Below, piece by piece: positions 17,399 through 25,187 of a stretch of 64,000 nucleotides of DNA. The stretch's first letter is position 1. Each line of letters opens with the position of its first letter. The notes below the pieces were generated by a model. The model was given only the letters and a program-made list of their open reading frames with translations, did no database searches and was not told the origin of the DNA. Both the position numbers and the translations under genes were made by a program. Origin of the DNA: Oscillospiraceae bacterium (lineage in GTDB: Bacteria; Bacillota; Clostridia; Oscillospirales; Ruminococcaceae); assembly GCA_029007035.1 (NCBI GenBank), contig JAQXHC010000015.1, positions 18,400-82,399 of the forward strand. The letters are read 5' to 3'.

Positions 17399-18955
17399 TC
17401 AATTTATAATAGGGATAAGGAGCATTTTTCCCGATTCGAGTATTTCTCCCGAAAGCTCGTTTTCTTCGATGACCGAATCGACACAGGTGCTGTATCGCTT
17501 GGCTATATCCCATACTGCTTCGTTCTCTGAGCCGTAATAAAGCTTAATGGCATAATCGCCGTCGCGCTGCTTTTTCTCCGCATCATTAACAAAAATATCG
17601 GTAACTCCCCTCACCGACGATGAACTGCACGATGATATTTCTGCTTTAAGCTCTGCTTTTGCTGTAAGAATATTGTCCGCTCCGATATTATAGTTAACTC
17701 CCGTGACCTCAACCTCTGCGCTCACACAGGAGCCGCACGGCTCCCCGCTCAGCTCAACAGTTTCCTCAAAAGCCTCGTCCTTGTCGCTCATTATAATCAT
17801 TCCGCCGCTGTCCTTAGCCGCAAGTGTGTATGTCAGCATTCCGCTGATCACAAGGGAGCAGCCGTCGTCCGCAAGCCGCGTATTGATATTTTTCGGTGCA
17901 CACCACATTCCGTAAACCGTCTGAGGAACAGCCTCGCCCTCAGCTATAACCGCAGAGCTTCGGAAGCTTTCAGTCATGACAACCGGCAGCTGCTCCGCCT
18001 TGATTTCTGCGGTTTTCAGCTCGCAGGGATAAACCGTCGAATAAGCATCGGTAACCAGCATAAGAGACGCAGTTTTAACAGCACGGCAGATTATTTTCAA
18101 TTCAAGCTCAGTTCTGATAATTCTGTTATCGCCGTCTTTGTCCGCAGCGGGAACTGCCTCGCAGCACACAGGTTCAGCGCTTACTGTGCATTCATACGAA
18201 TCATCAAGCCCATCCACATCTATGACCTGACTGTAAGGAACAGTATAGCTCAGCGTTTCCAGCGCGCCTGAGCCGTCCTCCTCACAGGAATAGAGAATCT
18301 CAATGTCTGCATCGCCCTTTGCAAGAAGCTTTCCCGAAATCATCTTTTTTTCGCATTTGGAAGTTCTGCAGCGGCAGCTGACCACATTAATAACCGCAGG
18401 CTGAGTCGCCGAAAGCTCTGTTTCTTCAGAAATCTGCATTGACTTTTCCGCGGTGAGCTTCTTCGCAGCATAGCGGAGCGCAGTCTTTTTCAGCTGAATA
18501 TTCATTCCCTGTGCATCGGAAATTACCTCCTGAACACGTTCGCCCTCTGCCTTTATCTTCACCGACACAGCTCCGCGCAGATCAAGACGGCGCTTATTAA
18601 CCGCGCGGCAGTTTATATGCTCCGGCTTCGGCACAAGCCTGACTGAAATGTCTCCTCCTGCTCCGCTGCCCAGATCGATATATTTCGAGAAGCACTGACG
18701 CTGACTTACACATTGCAGCACCGAACCGCCCTCGCTGCAATAGAGAATCCTTATTCCGCATACAAGCTCATAGTTCAGTCTGTCGCCGCTTACGGAATAA
18801 TCCGTTACAGACGGAGTTATCTCACATCTGACCAGTCTGAAAATATCCGGATAATAATCCGGAAGGATATAATCCAGTTCGACGCTCTGCTCCTGTATGC
18901 CGTCGAATATGGTTTCGGCTGCCGCGACGGTTTCCCTGTTTATTCTAAAATCCAT
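17399..18955 (-). CDS. SPOCS (DUF3794) and LysM domain sporulation protein
   Basis: 518 residues. SPOCS-type segments recur through the protein (VELDYILPDYYPDIFRLVRCEI near residue 30; VCGIRILYCSEGGSV), and the C-terminal 50 residues form a LysM (YYGSENEAVWDIAKRYST…LLIPI) that would bind peptidoglycan, as in coat/cortex-associated proteins. The start at 18955 has a perfect AAGGAGGT site. It lies on the same strand just upstream of spoIVA but 235 bp away, so it is probably a separate unit in the same regulon. No signal peptide, consistent with synthesis in the mother cell. Confidence 0.85.
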   Translation of the reverse strand: MDFRINRETVAAAETIFDGIQEQSVELDYILPDYYPDIFRLVRCEITPSVTDYSVSGDRLNYELVCGIRILYCSEGGSVLQCVSQRQCFSKYIDLGSGAGGDISVRLVPKPEHINCRAVNKRRLDLRGAVSVKIKAEGERVQEVISDAQGMNIQLKKTALRYAAKKLTAEKSMQISEETELSATQPAVINVVSCRCRTSKCEKKMISGKLLAKGDADIEILYSCEEDGSGALETLSYTVPYSQVIDVDGLDDSYECTVSAEPVCCEAVPAADKDGDNRIIRTELELKIICRAVKTASLMLVTDAYSTVYPCELKTAEIKAEQLPVVMTESFRSSAVIAEGEAVPQTVYGMWCAPKNINTRLADDGCSLVISGMLTYTLAAKDSGGMIIMSDKDEAFEETVELSGEPCGSCVSAEVEVTGVNYNIGADNILTAKAELKAEISSCSSSSVRGVTDIFVNDAEKKQRDGDYAIKLYYGSENEAVWDIAKRYSTCVDSVIEENELSGEILESGKMLLIPIIN

Positions 18956-19094
18956 AGCTACCTCCTTGAATAGTGCTTTGTAGATATATATTCGCCCCGG
19001 AGTACAAGTATGCGGATTTTTAATCGTTTTTGCGTAACAGACTTGTCGGTTGGGTGATAACGATGAAAATTTGGTGAAAACGACCGAAAGTCTA

Positions 19095-19123
19095 TTGACT
19101 TTTAATGGAATTTTTTTTATAAT
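19095..19123 (+). promoter_or_regulatory. Sigma-A type promoter for pspA-like gene
   Basis: TTGACT (19095–19100), 17-nt spacer, TATAAT (19118–19123), 73 nt before the start codon. Confidence 0.7.
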
Positions 19124-19196
19124 TAAATTGTCAGTCAGCACATTGGGGTTACAGGCTGATAATTATATTTTAATCATGAATCAGGAGGATTTAAAA

Positions 19197-19898
19197 ATGG
19201 GAGTATTTAAGAGATTAAGCGACATTCTCAGATCAAACGTCAACGACCTTATCGACAGAGCTGAGGATCCGGAAAAAATGGTTAAGCAGATCATTATTGA
19301 TATGCAGACTGAGCTTAACAAGGCTACTCAGAACTACGGCAAGGCAAAGGCAAGTGAAAGACTCGCCGAAAAGAAATATCAGGACGCTGTAAAAATTTCC
19401 GCAGACTGGGAGTCAAAGGCTAAGGCTGCTCTCGCAAAGGGCGATACAGAGCTGGCTAAGAAAGCTCTTGCCAAGAAAGTCAAGGCAGACGAGGATGTTG
19501 CAAGCTATAAGGAAATGTATGAATCTATCTCTAACCAGACCGACGCTATCGGCGATCAGGTAGAGATCCTAAAGGACAAGCTCGAGGAAGCCAAAAGCCG
19601 TCAGGCAATGCTGATTGCCCGTTCACAGATGGCTGATACTCAGAAAAACCTCGCAAAATCCTCAGGCGGATTTGACGCTTCAAGCTCTTTTGAAAAGTTC
19701 AACCGCATGGAGGAAAAGATTGTCCGCAAGGAAGCTGAAGCTTCCGCTTTTACCGAGATTGCAGGCGGTGAGGATTCCCTTTCACAGTCCTTTGAGGACA
19801 TTGAAAAGGATGCAAAAGTTGACGCTGAACTTGCAAGACTCATGGCTGAAATGGGCGGAGATCAGAATGACGCTCCGGCTTCAGAAACAGAGGAATAA
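19197..19898 (+). CDS. PspA/IM30 family envelope-stress protein
   Basis: 233 residues, almost all charged helix. It starts MGVFKRLSDILRSNVNDLIDRAEDPEKM, the standard PspA/Vipp1 N-terminus (amphipathic membrane-binding helix plus hairpin), then long coiled coils (about 25–185). Family members coat stressed membranes as ESCRT-III-like polymers. The start at 19197 follows AGGAGG. The C-terminal tail is acidic, ending SETEE. No pspC or liaH-type partner is adjacent, so its inducing signal cannot be told. Confidence 0.92.
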   Translation: MGVFKRLSDILRSNVNDLIDRAEDPEKMVKQIIIDMQTELNKATQNYGKAKASERLAEKKYQDAVKISADWESKAKAALAKGDTELAKKALAKKVKADEDVASYKEMYESISNQTDAIGDQVEILKDKLEEAKSRQAMLIARSQMADTQKNLAKSSGGFDASSSFEKFNRMEEKIVRKEAEASAFTEIAGGEDSLSQSFEDIEKDAKVDAELARLMAEMGGDQNDAPASETEE

Positions 19899-19929
19899 TA
19901 TAATTAATTATCAAACCATATAAAAAATT

Positions 19930-19966
19930 CCGAAGCCCCACATTTTCTGTGCGGCTTCGGTTTTAT
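19930..19966 (+). terminator. Terminator between pspA-like and rubrerythrin genes
   Basis: CCGAAGCCCCACA / TGTGCGGCTTCGG (one mismatch), 5-nt loop, then TTTTAT. It ends about 18 nt before the rubrerythrin start, so rubrerythrin may depend on read-through or a promoter not recognised here. Confidence 0.75.
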
Positions 19967-19983
19967 GAAAGGAATGTTATAAA

Positions 19984-20523
19984 ATGGCTGATTTAAAAGG
20001 CACAAAAACAGAAGCAAATCTCATGGCTGCATTTGCAGGCGAATCACAGGCAAGAAACAAGTATACATACTATGCAAGCAAGGCGAAAAAAGATGGCTAT
20101 CAGCAGATTGCTGCTTTGTTTGAGGAAACTGCCAACAATGAAAAAGAACACGCTAAAATCTGGTTCAAGCTTCTTCACGGCGGTATGCCTTCAACAATAG
20201 ATAATCTTAAAGACGCTGCCGACGGAGAAAACTACGAATGGACTGATATGTATGCAGGCTTCGCCAAAACCGCTAAAGAGGAAGGATTTGACGATATTGC
20301 ACTGCTTTTTGAAATGGTAGGCGAAATCGAAAAGGCTCATGAGGAACGCTACAGAAAGCTCCTCGCCAACATTGAGAACGGTGTTGTATTCTCCAAGGAC
20401 GGCGACAAGATCTGGGAATGCCGTAACTGCGGTCACATCGTAATCGGTAAAGAAGCTCCGGAGATCTGTCCCGTGTGTGCTCATCCCCAGTCGTATTTTC
20501 AGGTTAAAGCGGAGAATTATTGA
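19984..20523 (+). CDS. rbr: Rubrerythrin
   Basis: 179 residues. The N-terminal ferritin-like four-helix bundle carries the di-iron ligands ([40 protein letters not shown]). The C-terminal rubredoxin domain has two CxxC pairs ([17 protein letters not shown]). It reduces hydrogen peroxide in anaerobes. Length and motif order are standard. It sits directly behind an envelope-stress gene and ahead of a convergent NAD operon. Confidence 0.96.
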   Translation: MADLKGTKTEANLMAAFAGESQARNKYTYYASKAKKDGYQQIAALFEETANNEKEHAKIWFKLLHGGMPSTIDNLKDAADGENYEWTDMYAGFAKTAKEEGFDDIALLFEMVGEIEKAHEERYRKLLANIENGVVFSKDGDKIWECRNCGHIVIGKEAPEICPVCAHPQSYFQVKAENY

Positions 20524-20544
20524 TTTTCCATGTATAAAAAACTC

Positions 20545-20580
20545 AAACGGTGACTGCCGGTTAAAGCAGTCACCGTTTTT
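20545..20580. terminator. Terminator after rubrerythrin (bidirectional)
   Basis: Perfect 13-bp stem AAACGGTGACTGC / GCAGTCACCGTTT followed by TTTTATTAT, between converging genes. A-rich sequence on the left lets it serve the minus strand as well. Confidence 0.85.
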
Positions 20581-20594
20581 ATTATACAATTCAA

Positions 20595-21131
20595 TTATGC
20601 CGCAGCCTCGGTATAAGCTTTCATCTTCCTTGTAACTCCCGCTGCGGAAAGGGAACGTATCAAAGCCGTACCTGCCACAAGTCCGCATACACCTTGCAGA
20701 ACATTTCCGGGAATGCCCGAAAGTGACGGAACGAAACCGTAAATTGCCGATTCGTAAAGCAGGTAGCCGCCGACCATTATAAGCTCTGCGGCAAATCCGC
20801 CCGCAATGAAGCTTATAAGCTTTTTCTTTGGAAATGACGACATAAGCTTTCTTGTGATAAGAGCCGCTGCAACCGCCATAAGTCCCTTTATGACAAATGT
20901 TCCGGGAATGTATACCGGATAACCCGAAATCAGATCCGCAAGAGCTGAACCGACACCTGCCGCAGCAAATCCGTAAACCGGTCCGAGAATCCACGCCGAC
21001 GCCAGTATGAAACAGTCGCCGAGGTTGACATAGCCGTTCATCGGCGAAGGAATACGTATAAGCATCGTCGCGACGCATATAAATGCCGCAAACATAGCCG
21101 ATGATATAATTCTGGTTAGTTTCTTATTCAT
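20595..21131 (-). CDS. ECF transporter S component (vitamin uptake), possibly nicotinate-related
   Basis: 178 residues and about six membrane helices, with an S-component N-terminus (AMFAAFICVATMLIRIPSP, then GYVNLGDCFILASAWILGPVYGFAAAGVG). These proteins capture a vitamin and share a common ECF energising module. It follows nadC by 56 bp on the same strand, so the likely substrate is an NAD precursor (NiaX-like role). That is inference from context, and the substrate-site residues cannot be judged here. Start ATG 21131 with AAAGAGG upstream. Confidence 0.75.
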   Translation of the reverse strand: MNKKLTRIISSAMFAAFICVATMLIRIPSPMNGYVNLGDCFILASAWILGPVYGFAAAGVGSALADLISGYPVYIPGTFVIKGLMAVAAALITRKLMSSFPKKKLISFIAGGFAAELIMVGGYLLYESAIYGFVPSLSGIPGNVLQGVCGLVAGTALIRSLSAAGVTRKMKAYTEAAA

Positions 21132-21151
21132 TTGAAATACCTCTTTTAAAT

Positions 21152-21183
21152 GCGGTCAATATCAATTTGATATGCTATACCGC
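21152..21183 (-). promoter_or_regulatory. Palindromic hairpin between nadC and the ECF S gene
   Basis: GCGGT…ACCGC ends enclose ATATCAA-N-TTGATAT (21159–21173). With no T-tract it is more likely an intercistronic RNA hairpin than a terminator. A protein-binding operator cannot be excluded. Confidence 0.45.
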
Positions 21184-21187
21184 AGAT

Positions 21188-22027
21188 TTATTTATTGATT
21201 TTCATAGAGATATCAAAGCATTTAACGGAATGAGTCAGTGCTCCGAGTGAAATTATATCAACTCCCGTTTCGGCAACCGAGCGTATATTTTCGGAAGTAA
21301 CATTTCCGGAAGCTTCAAGCAGAGCACGTCCGTCAGTAATTTTCACAGCCTCGCGCATTTCGTCACAGCTCATGTTGTCGAGCATAATAATCTCACATTT
21401 TACCTCAAGAGCCTCTCTGAGTTCATCAAGAGTACGCACCTCAACCTCTACTTTAACGGTATGACCAATTTTCTCGCGCAGGGCATTTACTGCCGCTGTG
21501 ATACCGCCGTAAGCGTCAATGTGATTGTCTTTCAGCATAGCAGCATCGGACAGATTGAAGCGATGATTCTTTCCTCCGCCGACAGTAACAGCATATTTCT
21601 GCAGTGCACGGAGTCCCGGAAGGGTCTTTCTTGTGTCGGTTACGGAAGCATTTGTACCCTTTACAAGCTCAACACATTTATTTGTAGCCGTAGCGACTCC
21701 CGACATATGCTGCAGCAGATTAAGAGCAGTTCTCTCGCCTTTCAGCAATGTGAGGGTGCTTCCCTCCATTTCGGCGATAATATCGCCTTTTTTAACCTTT
21801 GCTCCGTCATTCAGGAGAATATGGAAATCAACATCTCCTCCCACAAGCTCAAAAACTCTTTTAGCAACCTCGATTCCGCAGAGCACACCGGTGTCCTTTG
21901 CCACATAATATGCGCGGCTGCGATGCTCGGGAGAAATAAGATTATCGGCAGCTTCGTCTATGTAGTTGATGTCCTCCATGAGGGCAGTGTTTATGATATT
22001 GTCAATATAGCACTGTAATAATTTCAT
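21188..22027 (-). CDS. nadC: Nicotinate-nucleotide pyrophosphorylase (carboxylating)
   Basis: 279 residues. Quinolinate phosphoribosyltransferase motifs are clear: GERTALNLLQHMSGVAT, TRKTLPGLR, KYAVTVGGGKNHRFNLSDAAMLKDNH, and the barrel end ASGNVTSENIRSVAETGVDIISLG. It turns quinolinate plus PRPP into nicotinate mononucleotide. Start ATG 22027 with AAGGAG 8 nt upstream. It follows nadB by 19 bp in one operon. nadA is not in the window, so quinolinate synthase must lie elsewhere. Confidence 0.96.
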   Translation of the reverse strand: MKLLQCYIDNIINTALMEDINYIDEAADNLISPEHRSRAYYVAKDTGVLCGIEVAKRVFELVGGDVDFHILLNDGAKVKKGDIIAEMEGSTLTLLKGERTALNLLQHMSGVATATNKCVELVKGTNASVTDTRKTLPGLRALQKYAVTVGGGKNHRFNLSDAAMLKDNHIDAYGGITAAVNALREKIGHTVKVEVEVRTLDELREALEVKCEIIMLDNMSCDEMREAVKITDGRALLEASGNVTSENIRSVAETGVDIISLGALTHSVKCFDISMKINK

Positions 22028-22046
22028 TGTAATGCTCCTTTTTGAT

Positions 22047-23501
22047 TTATTGCATAACCTCTTTAAGGATAAGATATGCGATAGTTGCAAGAGACTTTGC
22101 CTCGACAAAATCAGTATCCATACGATATCCTCCGCTTATAAGAGCCTGACGGATTTCGGCGGCGCGCTTGTATCCATCGGCAGCCGCTTTTTTATCGGGA
22201 AGTACAAAGTGACTTTGCTGCATTATGCGGCGGATTTCAGTTCTGTAGCCGTGAGGAATATGCTCATTCCCGATATGGGGTTCAAATTCCGCCGACTCAA
22301 ATTCCGTCGGAACGCAGTCAAGATGTTCTGCAATGTCATTTGCCGCATGACGCGAAAATACAAGAGCCTCAAGAAGCGAATTGCTCGCGAGACGGTTGCT
22401 TCCGTGTACTCCCGTGTGAGAGCACTCGCCGCAGGCATAAAGGTTCGGCAGGGTTGTCCGCGAGTTCTTGTCCACATCGATTCCGCCCATAAGGTAATGC
22501 TGACAAGGATAAATCGGAACAGGTTCTCTGGTAAGGTCAAATCCCTGCTTGAGAACGTTTTTATAAATCATCGGAAAGCGTTTTTTGAGGAAATCGCTGT
22601 CCTTATAGCTTATATCAAGGTAAAAATCGGTGGAATTCTGCTTACGCGATTCAAGCACGATAGCGTGTGATACAACGTCTCTTGGCGCAAGCTCAAGACG
22701 GTCATCATAATTCTGCATAAAGCGTTCCTTATTGCAGTTAAGCAGGTATGCGCCCTCGCCTCTTACCGCTTCCGAAATGAGAAAGCATTCACGGGTGCTG
22801 CGGTTGTTGAAAGCAGTGGGATGGAACTGAACATAGCTGAGATTCTTGATTTTTGCGCCCATTTCGTAAGCAAAAGTAATTCCGTCTCCGGTAGCGATAG
22901 CCGAATTTGTAGTAAATTCATATACTCTGCCTATACCGCCTGTCGCAAGAATAACGAAATGGCTGTTATAGACACTGTATTCTCCGCCGCATAACACAAA
23001 TGCCGAATAACCGGTGGATGTCTGCTTCACATCGCACATAAGCGCATTTTCAAGAAGGGTTACATTGCTCATGGAGCGTACTTTTTCGTAAAGCTTAGAG
23101 TTTATTTCTGCACCTGTCGAATCGGCATGGTGGAAAATACGGTGATGACCGTGACCGCCCTCAAGGGTACGATGATAAGTGCCGTCGGGATTCTTATCAA
23201 ATTCCACACCAAGGTTAATAATGTGCTCAATATCCTGTGCAGCTTCGCTTACAAGAGTACGGACAGCATCAATATTATTTTTGAAACCTCCTGCAATGAG
23301 GGTGTCGTTGCTGTGATACTGAGCAGTGTCGTCGGGCGACTGATAAACGCCTGCAATTCCGCCCTGCGCGAGAGATGAGTTGCAGAGCTTCTGCTCCCTT
23401 TTACAGATAATAAGCACATTGAGGGTTTCAGGCAGGTTTATTGCCGCATAAAGGCCGGCAACTCCGCAGCCTGCAATAATTACATCGTAGTTGTTTGCCA
23501 T
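22047..23501 (-). CDS. nadB: L-aspartate oxidase
   Basis: 484 residues. FAD motif IIAGCGVAGLYAAINLPE, then SSLAQGGIAG, the fumarate-reductase-like active site EGGHGHHRIFHHADSTGAEI, VQFHPTAF, and YMCG-type ends (LYACGECSHTGVHGSNRLASNSLLEALVFS). It oxidises aspartate to iminoaspartate, probably with fumarate as acceptor in this anaerobe. The ATG at 23501 is preferred; AGGAC lies 9 nt upstream, while a GTG at 23510 would sit directly on it. First gene of nadB-nadC-ECF S, with a promoter and a candidate operator upstream. Confidence 0.95.
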   Translation of the reverse strand: MANNYDVIIAGCGVAGLYAAINLPETLNVLIICKREQKLCNSSLAQGGIAGVYQSPDDTAQYHSNDTLIAGGFKNNIDAVRTLVSEAAQDIEHIINLGVEFDKNPDGTYHRTLEGGHGHHRIFHHADSTGAEINSKLYEKVRSMSNVTLLENALMCDVKQTSTGYSAFVLCGGEYSVYNSHFVILATGGIGRVYEFTTNSAIATGDGITFAYEMGAKIKNLSYVQFHPTAFNNRSTRECFLISEAVRGEGAYLLNCNKERFMQNYDDRLELAPRDVVSHAIVLESRKQNSTDFYLDISYKDSDFLKKRFPMIYKNVLKQGFDLTREPVPIYPCQHYLMGGIDVDKNSRTTLPNLYACGECSHTGVHGSNRLASNSLLEALVFSRHAANDIAEHLDCVPTEFESAEFEPHIGNEHIPHGYRTEIRRIMQQSHFVLPDKKAAADGYKRAAEIRQALISGGYRMDTDFVEAKSLATIAYLILKEVMQ

Positions 23502-23535
23502 TGACAACACGTCCTTTTCAAATTAGTGCTATTTT

Positions 23536-23564
23536 ATTATATCACATTCTGCGAAATTTGTCAC
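23536..23564 (-). promoter_or_regulatory. Promoter of the nadB operon
   Basis: Minus strand GTGACA (23564–23559), 17-nt spacer, TATAAT (23541–23536), 35 nt before the start. Confidence 0.6.
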
Positions 23565-23576
23565 TATTTCGCAGAA
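23547..23576. promoter_or_regulatory. Candidate operator: perfect 10-bp inverted repeat over the nadB -35
   Basis: TTCTGCGAAA (23547–23556) and TTTCGCAGAA (23567–23576), arms identical, spacer 10. It covers the -35 hexamer and spacer of the nadB promoter, the position expected for a repressor site. The regulator is unknown. Confidence 0.55.
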
Positions 23577-23783
23577 AAATTTTTATTTGCCGGATTTGTC
23601 TTTTATTCCCATGTCCGAGTATTTTTCAGGCAATACTGCACAAAGAGTTTACAGCATATGGCAGAAAACATTCAAACAGACAGCGTGCAAATCCGTCAGA
23701 CTTTCTTTATGAGGTGCTGCACTGATTGTTCTTCCGGAGTCATTCAGCTGAGATTGGCAGCGGTAATGTTAATAAGGCAGCCT

Positions 23784-23822
23784 CTAAAAAACTGCCCGCA
23801 GTCATGAAACAGGCTGCGGGCA
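23784..23822 (-). terminator. Terminator after prfB
   Basis: TGCCCGCAG / CTGCGGGCA with a 12-nt loop; on the minus strand followed by GTTTTTTAGAG. It begins 6 nt after the prfB stop. Confidence 0.85.
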
Positions 23823-23827
23823 TGATA

Positions 23828-24946
23828 TTACTTATTGAGAGTGCCGTGGGACAGCGACTTCAGATAGGCATTGATGAATCCGTCGATATCACCGTCCATA
23901 ACAGCCTGAATATTGCCGTTTTCAAAACCTGTTCTGTGGTCTTTGGCAAGTGTATACGGCATAAATACGTATGAGCGGATCTGTGAGCCCCACGCAATTT
24001 CACGCTGAACTCCCTTAATATCGGAAATCTTTTCAAGGTGTTCGCGCTCCTTAATCTCAACGAGCTTTGAACGGAGCATCTTCATAGCGTAGTCCTTGTT
24101 CTGATACTGGCTGCGCTGAGTCTGGCATGACACTACGATTCCCGACGGAATATGAGTAATTCTGATAGCCGACGAGGTTTTGTTTACTTTCTGACCGCCC
24201 GCACCGCTTGAACGATAAGCATCAATCTGCAAATCCTCAGGACGGATATCGACCTCGATTGAATCATCGATTTCCGGCATTACTTCAAGCGCCGCAAACG
24301 AAGTATGACGTCTGCCTGAAGCGTCAAACGGAGAAACACGCACAAGACGGTGAACTCCCGATTCAGATTTCATATAGCCATAGGCATTATCTCCCTCAAT
24401 GAGGATAGATGCGGATTTTAGTCCTGCGTCGTCGCCGTCGAGATAATCAAGGAGCGTAACCTTATAGTTATGACGCTCTGCCCAGTGATTGTACATTCTG
24501 TAAAGCATCTCAGCCCAGTCCTGAGCCTCTGTTCCGCCTGCTCCGGCATGGAATGTAAGAATGGCATTAGCGCTGTCGTACTCCCCGTTGAGCAGCGTAG
24601 AGAGCTTTTCGGCTTCAAGCTGGGATTTAAATGACTCTACCTCAGCCTTTATCTCGTCAACGGAGCTTTCGTCGTCCTCCTCAATGGAAAGCTCTATAAG
24701 CGTAATAATATCCTCAAGGCAATCACTGAGTGTGTTGAACCGTGCAATTTTCTTTTCTGCTGCCTTTGTCTGCTGCAAAACCTTCTGTGAATTTTCAAGG
24801 TCGTCCCAGAATCCGTCCTTTGCCGCTGCCTCGTTCAGCTCGGCAAGCTCCTTTTTGGTCTGTTTTATATTCAGAACGTCGGAAAGCTCTTCAATTTCTT
24901 TGCGGTAGCCGACCATTTCCGCTTTCAAATCGTCAAGTATAATCAT
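23828..24946 (-). CDS. prfB: Peptide chain release factor 2
   Basis: 372 residues. The GGQ loop (RSSGAGGQKVNKTSSAIRITHIPSG) releases the peptide, and the codon-reading SPF tripeptide (VRVSPFDASGRRHTSF) recognises UGA/UAA. The reading frame is continuous from ATG 24946 (AAAGGAC upstream) through the region where many prfB genes have a programmed +1 frameshift, so this gene does not use that autoregulation. Own promoter and terminator. Confidence 0.97.
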   Translation of the reverse strand: MIILDDLKAEMVGYRKEIEELSDVLNIKQTKKELAELNEAAAKDGFWDDLENSQKVLQQTKAAEKKIARFNTLSDCLEDIITLIELSIEEDDESSVDEIKAEVESFKSQLEAEKLSTLLNGEYDSANAILTFHAGAGGTEAQDWAEMLYRMYNHWAERHNYKVTLLDYLDGDDAGLKSASILIEGDNAYGYMKSESGVHRLVRVSPFDASGRRHTSFAALEVMPEIDDSIEVDIRPEDLQIDAYRSSGAGGQKVNKTSSAIRITHIPSGIVVSCQTQRSQYQNKDYAMKMLRSKLVEIKEREHLEKISDIKGVQREIAWGSQIRSYVFMPYTLAKDHRTGFENGNIQAVMDGDIDGFINAYLKSLSHGTLNK

Positions 24947-24978
24947 TTATTTAAGTCCTTTCGTTAGCTTATATTTTT

Positions 24979-25007
24979 ATTATACCATATTTTTTCGCTG
25001 ACTGCAA
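24979..25007 (-). promoter_or_regulatory. Sigma-A promoter for prfB
   Basis: Minus strand TTGCAG (25007–25002), 17-nt spacer, TATAAT (24984–24979), 32 nt before the start. Confidence 0.7.
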
Positions 25008-25100
25008 CAGTTTTTTACATAATTGCTTGCCATAAGGCGGTCATTGCGTGTTTTTTCATAAGTATACCACAATTTTACATCAAAATCCACATTTATATTA

Positions 25101-25187
25101 AGAACCTGTCAACACAGGATGTGTATGCATATTTTCAAGCAAAATATGCCGAAAAGATGTGCGTATATGTCTATGCGGACAGTTTCT
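25101..25187. repeat. MITE-like palindromic repeat, family A (copy 2, short)
   Basis: Left end AGAACCTGTCAACACAGG; the complement of the right end reads AGAAACTGTCCGCATAGA. It shares AGAACCTGTC, ATGTGT and ATTTTC blocks with the element at 7931–8092 but is about half as long. The last bases overlap the stop codon of the GHL10 gene. Confidence 0.6.

Noticed and set aside
20191..21078. Long minus-strand frame across rubrerythrin and the ECF S gene
   Set aside because: Its composition is unlike a protein, and it covers a well-supported plus-strand gene, a terminator and another minus-strand gene in a different frame.
24860..24946. Programmed frameshift in prfB
   Set aside because: The frame reads without a stop through the usual position (LSDVLNIKQTKKEL), so no frameshift is needed.
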